Source of the DNA: Roseicyclus sp.
GTDB lineage: Bacteria; Pseudomonadota; Alphaproteobacteria; Rhodobacterales; Rhodobacteraceae
Reading direction: 5' to 3'
NCBI GenBank assembly: GCA_018401055.1
Contig: JAGYLB010000082.1
Span: 1 to 31,263 of the forward strand
DNA length: 31,263 bases
This document shows, piece by piece, positions 7,612 to 16,697 of the stretch. Both the position numbers and the translations under genes were made by a program. Each line of letters starts with the position of its first letter. The first letter of the stretch is position 1. The notes beneath the pieces are model-generated. The model did not search any database, was not told the DNA's origin, and saw nothing but the letters and a program-made list of their open reading frames with translations.

Positions 7612-8265
7612 TGGCCCTGACATATCCGCTCACCTACGCCCAGTTTCTCGGGGCGCTGCGCGTCGAGGAGGTGACGTTTCGGCTGTCCCATCCGCAGGAA
7701 CACACCCGCCTTGGCGATGGCACGGTGATCAGCGCGAGCCTTGGCGCGTCGCTCTGGACCGGGACGATCCGGCTGGCGCAGGCCAACCACCCGCGCCACG
7801 CACAGATGGAGGCGCTGATCGCGCTGATGGATCAGCCGGGGGCGACGTTTCTGTGCCATGATCCGCGATATCTGGGGCCTGCCAGCGATCCAACCGGGGC
7901 GATCCTTGGCAGCAGGACCGTGACCATTCATTCGGTGGCCAGCAACATGCGCGAGCTGCGGCTGACCGGGCTGCCCTCGGGATACGTGCTGTCGGCAGGC
8001 GACATGCTGGGGTTTCAGTATGGGGCGAACCCTGTGCGCTACGGGCTGCATCGCATCGTTGTCGGCGGCATAGCCTCGAGCACCGGGCTCACGCCCATGC
8101 TCGAAGTTAGTGCCTAACCTGCGGTCCGGTGCTGTGGCGGGGCTGACGGTTTCGCTGATCCGACCAGCCTGCAAGGCACGACTGCTGCCAGAGCCGAGCT
8201 ATGGCTCGGGCCGCCAGGCGCTGAGCCGCGGCGCCAGCTTCGATTTCATCCAGACGCTGCGGTGA
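7611..8265 (+). pseudogene. Distal tail-like protein, frameshifted near the end
   Basis: ATG 7611 overlaps the tape measure stop. The first 168 residues are open: MALTYPLTYAQFLGAL, VEEVTFRLSHPQEHTRLGDG, TIRLAQANHPRHAQMEALIA, MLGFQYGANPVRYGLHRIV. The frame stops at 8117, but a one-base change near 8108 continues with LRSGAVAGLTVSLIRPACKA and ends FDFIQTLR at TGA 8263-8265, the usual C-terminus of this family in Rhodobacterales prophages. It lies directly after the tape measure, where the distal tail protein that connects tube and hub is encoded. A ribosome site GAGGAAG (8264-8270) for the next phage gene follows at once, but the next 870 bases are minus-strand antitoxin genes. Confidence 0.65.
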
Positions 8266-8300
8266 GGAAGCCAGATCATGACAAGGGCTAGCCAAGCATA

Positions 8301-8580
8301 TCAGCTGAAGTCAACAATGCGCGGAACGACAGAGACCCTCTCGGGCTCAAAGTCGATATCCGAAAGCCCGGGCGCGCCAAGCGTCGCGACCAGACTTTGC
8401 CGCCCCTCGACCAAGTGGCGGTAATTCGCCCAACTGAGGAGGACATGAGATGGTTGACCTCATCGATGATGACAACTGACGTTCGTTTGCCATGCGCAAC
8501 ATCCGGTCGGGATCCTGCTCGAAGTCTTGGTTTGAGATATTGTGCGAACGCATTTTCGCCTCGGTAATGTACGTTGTCAC
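8301..8580 (-). pseudogene. Phd-family antitoxin, frameshifted, toxin absent
   Basis: GTG 8580 begins TTYITEAKMRSHNISNQDFE, QDPDRMLRMANE, a typical Phd/YefM N-terminus. Two breaks, near 8465 and 8440, separate this from RTSVVIIDEVNH and from SHVLLSWANYRHLVEGRQSL, LGAPGLSDIDFEPERV, which ends at TGA 8301-8303. Phd proteins bind the operator through the N-terminal half and cover a Doc or PIN toxin with the C-terminal half. In family operons the toxin follows immediately; here only about 20 bases separate the stop from phage sequence, so the toxin has been lost or was never included. Confidence 0.65.
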
Positions 8581-8623
8581 TTTGGCAGATTCCACGATTG
8601 AACAACACGGCGATCGGTGTGCG

Positions 8624-8866
8624 TCATTCATCCGCGTTGGCGGCGTCGCGCGAGAAGCGTTCTGCCGCCGGCGACTTTCCGCGGAACCTGCGCAGCTCTT
8701 CGAGGCGGGCTTTCGCGTCGCCCTGCTCCGCGCGGGCAATATCGGCCTCGACCACAGCAATCAGGTCTTCATCGCCGAACTCCTGTGCCGCTTCGCGATA
8801 AGCGGCACGGGCCTCGTCGGTCTTGAGACGATCAACTGGGTCCCAGGGAGATGTCTTCATCTTCAT
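8624..8866 (-). CDS. 80-residue protein of unknown function between two antitoxin genes
   Basis: The best start is ATG 8866 (ATG 8860 is the alternative); the frame extends upstream but overlaps brnA. The product is acidic and helical: MKMKTSPWDPVDRLKTDEAR, REAAQEFGDEDLIAVVEADI, ARAEQGDAKARLEELRRF. Its opening resembles the first ~45 residues of HigA-like addiction antidotes (xxPWDPxxxLKTxEAxxxY, then a GDxxLIA-like helix), but the helix-turn-helix that should follow is missing. It could be a shortened antitoxin or an unrelated small protein. It is 10 bases downstream of the BrnA-like gene and 43 bases upstream of the Phd start, all on the minus strand. I do not assign a function. Confidence 0.45.
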   Translation of the reverse strand: MKMKTSPWDPVDRLKTDEARAAYREAAQEFGDEDLIAVVEADIARAEQGDAKARLEELRRFRGKSPAAERFSRDAANADE

Positions 8867-8876
8867 GTCGCGCGGG

Positions 8877-9141
8877 TCAGAGCCCCGCGGCCTTCTTGAG
8901 ATCCTCGTCGATCCTTGTCTGCCAGCCGGGTCCGGTCGCCTTGTAATGCGCAACCACTTCCGGGCTCAGCCGAATGGAGAGCGGCACCTTGGTCGGCGCC
9001 TTTTGCGCGCCCCGGGTCGTACGCGGAAAGGCCGCCAACACGTCGGGCGGCAGCACCGCATTGGGCCGACCGGCCTTGGCAAAACCGGCCTTTGAGTCCA
9101 TTCGGGGATTGTCGAGGGTCAGCTTTCTTGGTCTGCGACAT
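8877..9141 (-). pseudogene. BrnA-like antitoxin, frameshifted near its start, no BrnT seen
   Basis: The C-terminal half is a clear BrnA-type ribbon-helix-helix region: PTKVPLSIRLSPEVVAHYKA followed by GPGWQTRIDEDLKKAAGL. The likely start is ATG 9141 (MSQTKK), but an extra A near 9125 moves the frame; after it comes LTLDNPRMDSKAGF. A start at ATG 9101 would give an intact 74-residue protein, so a shortened antitoxin may still be made. BrnA pairs with a BrnT RNase toxin normally encoded upstream. Here the upstream DNA is the phage hub gene, which starts only 7 bases away in the opposite direction, so no partner is visible. Confidence 0.6.
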
Positions 9142-9148
9142 TCCTCCC

Positions 9149-9762
9149 ATGCGCATCCTCGATCCAGCCTCCAGCGGCGTGTCTTCTCCGCCCGCAGCGG
9201 CGTGGCCAGCCGCCACATGGTGCATGTCATCGCCCGCAACCGGGCGACCGGGCACCAGGAGGCCCTCGGCCTCTGGCAGGGCGACGACCACCTGACCATC
9301 GCCATAGGTGGGGTCAACCGGACCTATTACGGTGCGGGCGGCTTGATCGGGGTCGAACCGATCCGGGCGGGCATCGGTCTCGAGGTGCGCATGCTGCAGC
9401 TGGCGCTGAGCCCGCTGACGCCGGAGGTGGCCCAACTTCTGCGCGGCTATGATGCGCGCCTGGCCCCGGCCGAGGTTCACCGTGGGCTTCTGTCGCTCGA
9501 GACCGGTCAGCTGATCGCCGAGCCGATCCGGGTGTTCCGCGGCTGGGTCGATGAGGTGAAGATCCGCACCGGCGAAGTGGGCGGCACTGGCGAGGCAACG
9601 GTGGCCCTGGCCAGCGCCGCGCGTGGTCTGACACGCCCCCTGACCCTGACCCGCTCTGACGCCGAGATGCGCCGCCGGAACGCGGGCGATGCGTTTCGCC
9701 GCTATACGGACATCGCAGGCGAGGTCGGCGTCTGGTGGGGCGAGAAGCGGGAGCGCGCCTGA
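9149..9762 (+). pseudogene. Tail hub/baseplate-like protein, one frameshift after the start
   Basis: The family start MRILDPA is at ATG 9149. One base is missing near 9171; the rest is open in another frame: LQRRVFSARSGVASRHMVHV, RNRATGHQEALGLWQGDDH, YYGAGGLIGVEPIRAGIGLE, VFRGWVDEVKIRTGEVGG, VWWGEKRERA. This matches a tail protein that precedes the DUF6950/NlpC gene in Rhodobacteraceae phages and has the position of gp13 in the gene transfer agent (the DUF2163 slot); it is probably a hub component. The upstream DNA has no ribosome site. The expected one (GAGGAAG) is 870 bases away, on the far side of the antitoxin cassette. Confidence 0.6.
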
Positions 9763-10154
9763 TGGACCGGCTATCTTTGCTCATTGCCTATGCGGCCGAG
9801 GCCGGTGCCCGGCCGTTTCGCCCGGGGCGCCACGACTGCGCGCTCTTTGCCGCCGGCTGGGTAAAGCTTGCCACCGGCCAGGACCACGCCCGCGGCTGGC
9901 GCAGCACCTATCGCAGCCTCAAGCGCGGCCAGCAGCTGCTGGTTGACGCCGGTTTCGCCGACCACGTGGCACTGGCCGCTGCCCATCTGCCCGAGGTTGC
10001 CCCGGCCTTTGCCCAGGCTGGTGACCTGGCCGTGCTCGACGATCAGGCCTTCGGGATTGTCGCCGGCGAGATGATCTATTGCCTGCGCCCTGAGGGCCTC
10101 GGGCTTGTCCCGCGCAGCGCGATGCGCCGCGCCTTTGCTGTGAGAACGCTCTGA
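9762..10154 (+). CDS. DUF6950 family protein (NlpC/P60-like tail peptidase)
   Basis: ATG 9762 overlaps the preceding stop (TGATG) and the stop overlaps the next ATG at 10154, so this is tightly coupled. The 130-residue product carries the NlpC-like catalytic core RPGRHDCALFAAGWVKLATG with the Cys, followed by an AGDLAVLDDQAFGIVAG segment typical of the family. In gene-transfer-agent and lambda-like tails the corresponding protein (gp14 or gpK) sits at the tip and trims peptidoglycan during entry. The classic His after AGDLAV is replaced by a plain FGIV strand, so activity is uncertain. It is one of the few unbroken phage genes. Confidence 0.75.
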   Translation: MDRLSLLIAYAAEAGARPFRPGRHDCALFAAGWVKLATGQDHARGWRSTYRSLKRGQQLLVDAGFADHVALAAAHLPEVAPAFAQAGDLAVLDDQAFGIVAGEMIYCLRPEGLGLVPRSAMRRAFAVRTL

Positions 10155-12279
10155 TGCCCCCTGTTGGTGCAGCGATTGCCGCCATTGGCACGGCCATTGG
10201 CGGGGCGATCTCGGCTGTCTCGGCCTTCGCCGCGAGCTCGTTCATCGGCTCGCTCCTGGTCAATACCGCGATCTCGGTCGGGATTTCGCTGATCGCGCGG
10301 GCGCTCACGCCCAAGCCCAAGATCAAACAAAGCGGCATCCAGACCGCGGTCACCACCACGGGCGGCACCGAACCGCAGGGGTTTATCCTGGGGCGCACCG
10401 CCACCGCCGGCCACCATGTCTGCCCGCCCATGAGCCATGACGATGGCGGCACGCCAAACGGGTTGCTGACCTATGTCGTTGAACTGAGCGATCTGCCGGG
10501 CATCGGCCTGAGCCGCGTGATCCTGAACGACGGCTATTCCGACTTGGGCCCCACCGCGCATGCAGATTATGGCTTTCCCCTGCTGAAGCAGCGTGTGGGC
10601 GGCACGGACCATGCCTGGATCAAATTCTACGATGGCCGCCAGACCGCGGCCGATCCGATGCTGGTTGCCAAATACGCCAGCTACCCGGACCGGCCTTGGA
10701 GCAGCAGCTTTGTCGGGCACGGCACCGCCTATGCCATCCTGACCTTTCGCTATAACCGCGAGGTCTTCAACAACCTGCCCAATGTCCGCTTCGAGCTGGA
10801 CGGCATCCCGCTTTACGATCCCCGCTACGACAGCACTGTTGGGGGCGCCGGCACGCAACGCTGGTCCAACCCGGCCACCTGGGCGCGCTCGGCCAACCCT
10901 GCCGTGATGATCTACAACATCCTGCGCGGCCTGCGCCTGCCCACCGGCGAGATCTGGGGCGGCGATGTGCCGGCCGACGATCTGCCGACGGGCAACTGGG
11001 TCACGGCCATGAACGCCTGCGATGCGCCAATCGGCACCCGTCCCAGCTTTGTCGCTGGCCTCGAGGTCAAGCTGGACATGGACCCGGCCGAGGTGATCGA
11101 CGAGCTGGCCAAAACCTGTCTGGGGCAGGTCAGCGAGATGGGCGGGGTGTTCCGCATGCGCGTGGGCGCGCCGGCCGCGCCTGTGCAGTTCATCACCGAT
11201 GAGGACATCGTGATCTCCGCGCCGCAGGAGCTGGACCCGTTTCCGGGCCTTGCCGCCAGTGCCAATGCGATCTCGTCGGAATACCCCGAACCTGCGAGCC
11301 TGTGGACCTCGCGCGCAGCACCGCCCCTGTTCAACGCCGCATGGGAGGCCGAGGACGGCGGCCGGCGCCTGCCCACCAGCGTCAACTTCCCGGCCTGTTC
11401 CAACCAATCCCAGGTCGCCCAGCTGATGACGGCCTATATCAAGGACGCGCGGCGGTTTCGGACGCATCGCCTGGTCCTGCCGCCCGAGGCCTTTCTGCTG
11501 GAGCCGCTGGACACCATCGCCTGGACCTCTGCGCGCAACGGCTACACGAACAAGATTTTTGAGGTCGTCGAGATCACCGATCAGCCCGGCACCATCAATC
11601 AGGAACTGGTGCTGCGCGAGCGCGACCCCGGCGACTATGGCTGGAGTGCCGCGCAGGACCTTACCGGCGGTGGTGCCGGTCACCGGCCTCTCTCCGCGGC
11701 CCGCGCAGGTGCTCGCAGGCTGGTCGGTACGTGCCATCACGCTGAAGGATGCCTTCGACTTGCCCCGCCGGCCTGGGCTGGAACTTAGCTGGACCGGCAG
11801 TGCCGCCCTCGATGCCAGCCTGGTGCGCTATGAGATCCGCCTTGCCGAGAGCCTACAGGTCGTCGTCACCGGTCTGGCGGATCGCGCCGCGGGCTTCGTG
11901 GTGGTGAGCGAAGGCCTGCTGCCCGCCACAGCCTATCAGGTTCGGGGTCGCTATGTGCTCGATCGGTCCACTGCCTGGTCGAGCTGGCTCGATGTCACCA
12001 CGCCCGCGACCTTCCTGTCGATGGAGGATCTGGAAGCCATCCTGCGCGAGACCATCACTACCGCGCGCGACAACGCGGTTGAAGCCAACGCGCGCCTTGA
12101 TGCCATCACCGGCGTGATCGAGGCCGATATTTCGGGGGCGCTGGGCCCCGGCGGGGCCATTCGTGCCGAGATCGAGGCCGCTCGGGCCGCGGTCAAGGGA
12201 GAGATCGAGGCGCCAGGCAGCCTGCTCAACCAGGCCATTGTCACCATGGGGCAAAGTGTCGGCGACAGTGTGCGGGCCA

Positions 12280-12560
12280 CGCTCTCAGCCGATTATTACA
12301 CCATCACAGCAACCGATCTGGCGATTTCAGGGGCGATCACCACTTTCGAGAACCGCTTTGTCGCGGACAACAATCTCGTGGTCACGGCCACGCTCACGCA
12401 AAACTACTATACGCGCAGCGCGACAGACGGGGCCATCGCGGCGGCAATCACGAGCTTTGGGACGAGCTTCGGTGCCGACATCCAGGCCACACTGGATGCA
12501 GGCTACTATACCAAGGCCAGCGCGGATGGCGCGATCAGCGCGGCCACAACCAGCCTGCGC
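12280..12560 (+). repeat. Three YYT repeats in the gpJ-like fibre
   Basis: LSADYYTITATDLAISGAIT, LTQNYYTRSATDGAIAAAIT and LDAGYYTKASADGAISAATT recur at about 105-110 bp. Such repeats form the coiled or beta-stalk linker in gpJ-type fibres. Confidence 0.65.
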
Positions 12561-12639
12561 GCGAGCATGGAAGCCTCCGATGGCTCCGTGGGCCTCGCCA
12601 CATCCGCAGCCGCAGCGGCGAATGCGCTCGCCAGCAGCA

Positions 12640-12985
12640 AGGGCCGAATGATCTACAGCAACACCGCCCCCGCAGCGGCAGACCGGCTGGCGCAGAACCT
12701 CTGGATCGACACCACGGGCGGGGCCAACACGCCCAAGCGCTGGACGGGTTCCGCCTGGGCCGCTGTGACAGACAAGGCAGCTCTCGATGCCGCAGCCGAC
12801 GCAGGCGCCGCCCTGGGGGCCGCGAATGCCAAAGGTAAGGTGATCTTTTCGACCACAGCCCCCGCTGCGGCAGACCAGCTGGCCCAGAACCTCTGGATTG
12901 ACACGACAGGCGGCGCCAACACGCCCAAGCGCTGGAATGGCTCCGCATGGGTGGCGGTCACCGACAAGGTTGCCTCCGACGCCAA
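12640..12985 (+). repeat. Tandem 192-bp repeat in the gpJ-like fibre (two copies)
   Basis: NTAPAAADRLAQNLWIDTTG at 12660 and TTAPAAADQLAQNLWIDTTG at 12852 lie exactly 192 bp (64 codons) apart. Both are followed by GANTPKRW and WVAVTDK-like stretches. The DNA is also highly similar, so this is a recent internal duplication. Confidence 0.75.
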
Positions 12986-13886
12986 GGCGGCAGTCGATAT
13001 CCAGTCCGCCGTGCTCAGCAATCTCAACGGCAATGTCGCGCGCTTCACCGCGATCACCTCCGCCGGGGGACAGACGACGGCAGCGGGGATCGAAGCGGTC
13101 TCCTGGAACACGACGGTCAGGGCACAGGCTCGGCCCTGCGCCTTCTGGGCGACAATGTCATCGTGCCCGGATCGCTCAGTGCCTCAAGCCTGACGGTCAC
13201 CGATCTGGCTGGCAATCTGATCCCCAACGGCGCGTTTCGTTTTGGCGATCTGCGCGGCTGGAGCGCGGTGCACGGCTCGTTTCAGGTCGTGGCACGCAAT
13301 GACGCCTCTGGCACCAACGCGATCAAGACCGCACCCACGCCGCATGTGGTGCAGAACGTCACCGATGGCGCGACCCGGACGGCGACGCTGGAAGATGGGA
13401 TCATCGTCAAGCCGGGCGATCGCTTTGTCCCGAGCCTGGCCCTCGCCGCAGGCGGCAGCAGCCCCAATATCCGCTGGCAGCTCGTGTTTGTATTCGGGAA
13501 CGCAACCGGGGCTATCCTCGCAACTGTCACTCGGAGCTTTACCAGTACGACGACAAGCTGGACGACCCAGACCGGTGCCGTGGTCGAGGCCCCACCTGAT
13601 GCAGCCACATTGACGATCCAGCTACGCCGCTCGGGCGGTGGCAGTTTTACCGGCACGGCCTTCGCGACCAATCTCGAAGTGCTCCGCCAGCGCGATGGCG
13701 CAACACTGATCACGCCCAATTCCGTCACAACCGAGCAGATCTTCGCTCAGAACCTCTCCAGCCTCAGCGCCGATATGGGTGAGGTCACCGCCGGCGTGAT
13801 CCGCAGCGCCGACGGCAAGTTCAAAATCGACCTCAATGCCAAAACCATCACGATCACCGTGTGACGACCACAAAGATCAGAGCCCC

Positions 13887-14541
13887 ATGACCCAACACGA
13901 ACTGCAAGACCTCTCGCCCCTGATCGCGGCGAGCGAATACTGGGCCGAGGATCCCAGCCGCCCCCTCTGGCTGCGCCATGAGGCGGGCCGGATCAGCCTC
14001 GCGCTAAGCCAGCCACTAACCCTCTTCGCCCATCTGCGCACCGTGCCAGATCTTGCAGCTGTTGAGGGAGACGTGACCGAGCCCACGGTCTTCGTGGAAT
14101 GGCCGAGCGGCCGGCACCGGCTGTACCTTCCCAGCAGCTGGGAGAGCGCCGCGCCCTATGAGGGCCGGCCTTACGTCTTGGGCCAGTATGACTGCTACAC
14201 CGTCGTGCGCGACTGGATGGCCCGTGAGCGCGGCCACGAGATGGCCATGCTGACCGACACACCGGAGCGGCTGGTCAACCAATGGCTGACGGACGGGGTC
14301 TTCGTGACCAACCCCGAGCTGCACCGCTGGGAGCGGGTGATCGTGCCGCAAGCCGGGCGACGGGATCCTGTTTTCTCTGTCGCGGCGCGACGAGGAAAGC
14401 CCGAACCGCGCCAACCATTGCGGCGTCTATCTCGGCGATGGCCGCTTCCTGCATCACTTCCCCAACCGCGCCTCCTGCATTCAAGCGTTCGATCAGCGCT
14501 GGCGCTCCTGGGTGGTGAGCTTCATGAGGATCAAAAGCTGA
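13887..14541 (+). pseudogene. Second NlpC/P60-like tail peptidase (gpK-like), one frameshift
   Basis: ATG 13887 starts MTQHELQDLSPLIAASEYWA. After an N-terminal domain, PYVLGQYDCYTVVRDWMARE holds the catalytic Cys of an NlpC/P60 peptidase. One extra base near 14349 breaks the frame; the continuation reads KPGDGILFSLSRRDEESPNR, NHCGVYLGDGRFLHHFPN (catalytic His) and ends with MRIKS at TGA 14541. Tail-tip peptidases of this type open peptidoglycan during DNA entry. The stop overlaps the next ATG (TGATG). With the DUF6950 gene at 9762 the cluster has two NlpC-like genes, one on each side of the gpJ-like fibre. Confidence 0.7.
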
Positions 14542-16128
14542 TGGCCCGCACCCTTCACGCCGATGGCACAACCGGCAAGGTCTACATCTACAAGGGTGAC
14601 GCTGCCCCTTCGACCTATGAGACCCCGACCGGTCTTCAGCTGGGCGATCTGCATTTCCACTCGGACCTGAGCTATCTCGGCAACGCCCAGGTGATCGATG
14701 TCACGCTGAGCCATCCCGAGCGCACGCGCAGTTCGTCGACCTCCAAGGGGCTCTTTGGATCCAGCACGTATTACAATCCCCGCCAAGGCACAGAGACGTT
14801 TGATCTCGCTCCTCACAGCTTCGGCCGCGTCGTGCCCTTCATCCCGTTCTATGGCGCCGCGCAAATGCCCTCGGGCACCGTCGTCCAGCAGGCCGGCGAA
14901 AGCGCGCGCGCCGTCAGCATCTATCTCACAGGCACCGCGATCCGCGCCTTCGAGAACTGGGTCACCTTCGACGACACGCTCCCCGCCATCACCCGCCGCT
15001 ACCGGGTGTTTCTGTTCGAGACGCTGTTTGCGCCCTCGGGCAACGAGAGCATTCGCATCGCGCCCACGCTCTTCCGCGCGGGCTTTGGCAAGCTCAGCAC
15101 CGCCTATCGCTATCTCCGCGAAAGCGATGCCCCGGATGTCTTCGTGACCGCCGGCAAAACGGCCGATGTGCAAAGCGGCGGGCTCAAGGTCGTCCTGCCC
15201 GATGGCACCCTGGCTCTGCAGTCGGCTACCTATACCGGCAGCTTTGCCCGGATCCCTGGGCCGCGGGGTGCAGATATGAGTTTCGAGGCCCGCGACAACA
15301 TCATCCGCGTCACCGACACCAATGGTGATGTGGTCTTCGATACCAGCATGCCCATGCCGCACATTGCGGCCGTGCTAACCCACACCGTCACGCACGCTTT
15401 CCCCGAAAGCGGCGACACACCCGTGGCTTTGGCCAGCGGCTTTGTCAGCGCCTTCATGTCGGGGTGCCGGGATTTCCGCTGCAGCCTCGAATATGTCTGC
15501 AACGACGTCTACACCTGCGGCTACGATTATGTCTGCGGAACCCAATATGTCTGCGCGTACGATTTCTCCCTCGGCCGCAATGTCTGCGGCTACCAATATG
15601 TCTGCAACAATGTCTATTCCTGCGGCTATGAGGAGCGCTGCGGCTTCGAGAATGTCTGCGACTGGGTTGACGTCGAGGGCTATTACACCTCCAGCGGTAA
15701 CCGGGTCTCGGCGCTGGAACACAGCCAGACCTACACGCTCGGCACGCTGCCCACAGGGACCAACCCGGATTTCCTGCTGGTCTTGATGCGCGCAAACCGC
15801 ACTGTCGCGGGCAGCCAGAGCGATTTTGGGACCTTCGTCAGCGCCATCCCCAATGGCGAGATGATCGCCGCCAATGGATCAACCGTGCTGGAAAGCGCCT
15901 TCATCCCCGGCGGTGCGCCCTGGCTCAGCCGGATTGTCACCGTGTTCCTGGAAGGCGATGCGGTCAAGGCAGAGTTCAAGCATTCAAACCGGCAATACAC
16001 GAGCGTGCGGGCGACTGACTACTCGGAGAGTTGTTTCGGGTTCCCCTCAGCCTGGGCGCCGCCCAGACACCACCAGTTCGACCTGGGAGATCACCTTCGA
16101 GGTCTATGTCGGGAAGTTCACCACATGA
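14541..16128 (+). pseudogene. Tail protein with cysteine hexad repeat, frameshifted at the C-terminus
   Basis: ATG 14541 gives about 500 open residues: MARTLHADGTTGKVYIYKGD, then beta-rich regions (FGRVVPFIPFYGAAQMPSGT, ALQSATYTGSFARIPGPRGA), a cysteine-repeat segment (residues ~309-373) and a C-terminal beta domain (MRANRTVAGSQSDFGTF). The frame then breaks near 16027 and 16073; the natural ending reads VPLSLGAAQTPP, then TWEITFEVYVGKFTT at TGA 16126-16128. I do not recognise a named family. It follows a tail-tip peptidase and precedes the distal fibres, so it is probably a tip or side-fibre component. The stop overlaps the start of the next gene. Confidence 0.6.
15465..15659 (+). repeat. 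Cx5C hexapeptide repeat within a tail protein
   Basis: Eleven cysteines occur in 65 codons, most at exact six-residue spacing, in units like YVC-NDVYTC-GYDYVC-GTQYVC and GYQYVC-NNVYSC-GYEERC-GFENVC. Nine of the ten gaps are five residues or close to it (one of four); the remaining gap, of ten residues (AYDFSLGRNV), lacks one cysteine. Tyr or Phe recurs at a fixed position. Confidence 0.85.
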
Positions 16129-16316
16129 CCAAAATCAAGCTCATCAGCCTCGCCCGCGACATGGTGGGCAACATCGCCACCATCCGTGCCGAGATCCTCG
16201 AGAATGCCGGGGCGTATTTCCGGGTCAAGGACACGATCGAGATCGAGATCGAAGGCGGGGCGCGCATGAATGACGCCCAGATTACCGCCATCATTGAGGA
16301 GACCTACCATGGCTGA
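16125..16316 (+). CDS. Small conserved-looking phage protein (63 residues)
   Basis: ATG 16125 overlaps the preceding TGA (ATGA) and the end overlaps the next start by 8 bases, so the gene is packed into the operon. The product reads MTKIKLISLARDMVGNIATI, then LENAGAYFRVKDTIEIEIEG and a helical end AQITAIIEETYHG. It has no membrane segment or cysteine. The function is unknown; a small accessory protein of the distal tail is likely from position. It is unbroken. Confidence 0.6.
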   Translation: MTKIKLISLARDMVGNIATIRAEILENAGAYFRVKDTIEIEIEGGARMNDAQITAIIEETYHG

Positions 16317-16653
16317 GACGCCTCGCTACCTCTCACTGCCCTTCGCCAATACACCCGTCCTGCAAGACGGCCAGCATGTCGGCTTCACCGTGGGCGTCAC
16401 GCTCACCCATGACGGCCAGACCGTCACGGAAGCCGTCGATGTGATCTGCGGTGCAGAACAAGCGGCAGCGCTGACGACTGGCCCGATCGAGGCCTATACC
16501 GCCTGGTCGCGTCAGGCGCTCATCGACCACGACCTCGTCACCAAAGCGAATGCCGCGATGGATGCCAAGCTGGCCGCTCTGCCGTGGGCTGACGCTAGCA
16601 CGTCAGTCGCCCCGCCCCGTGGCACCCTTTCACCGTTTCACCACCACCCCAAT
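16309..16653 (+). CDS. Phage protein of unknown function, stop codon apparently lost
   Basis: ATG 16309 starts MAETPRYLSLPFANTPVLQD, GQHVGFTVGVTLTHDGQTVT, then a helical region (IEAYTAWSRQALIDHDLVTK) and ALPWADAS near 16600. The coding pattern ends there. The frame stays open through a terminator-like hairpin and on to 17076 across the next gene in another frame, so the natural stop was probably lost to an indel around 16590-16620. The end I give is the base before the hairpin and is an estimate. The N-terminal half looks like a beta-sandwich; no family recognised. Confidence 0.5.
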
Positions 16654-16655
16654 GG

Positions 16656-16682
16656 CCCGCCTCTGGCGGGTCTTTCTTGTTT
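16656..16682 (+). terminator. Intrinsic terminator-like hairpin
   Basis: CCCGCC (16656-16661), loop TCT, GGCGGG (16665-16670), then TCTTTCTTGTTTC. The stem is short but all G-C, and the U-rich tract follows directly. It sits between two fibre-region genes, just before the AAGGAG of the next one. Confidence 0.5.
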
Positions 16683-16697
16683 CAAGGAGACCCACCC

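Larger units (their letters stand above)
10154..13864 (+). pseudogene. gpJ-like central tail fibre / host specificity protein, two frameshifts
   Basis: ATG 10154 overlaps the preceding stop. The reconstructed protein has ~1237 residues. Residues 1-60 contain hydrophobic Ala/Ile segments (SFIGSLLVNTAISVGISLIA), then come the hub domains (TTGGTEPQGFILGRTATAGH, ILTFRYNREVFNNLPNVRF, EPLDTIAWTSARNGYTN), an open 1.5 kb. A one-base break near 11665 leads to Ig/FN3-like strands (LELSWTGSAALDASLVRYEI), three YYT repeats and two 64-residue repeats. A second break near 13115 leads to the distal part ending DLNAKTITITV. It is the receptor-reaching tip fibre. Position after the NlpC-like gene and its size support the gpJ/gp15 role. 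The two long halves are otherwise well preserved. Confidence 0.8.

Noticed and set aside
7008..8174. 388-codon minus-strand frame across the tape measure and distal tail genes
   Set aside because: Composition and lack of a start signal show it is antisense to real tail genes.
10076..11740. Open frame of 554 codons on the minus strand opposite the gpJ-like gene
   Set aside because: It is a shadow of GC-rich codon use; the plus-strand frame has clear tail-protein sequence, starts and stops that overlap neighbours, and the minus frame has no recognisable motif.
14493..15362. 289-codon minus-strand frame opposite the cysteine-repeat protein gene
   Set aside because: Shadow frame of a GC-rich gene; no ribosome site and no motif.
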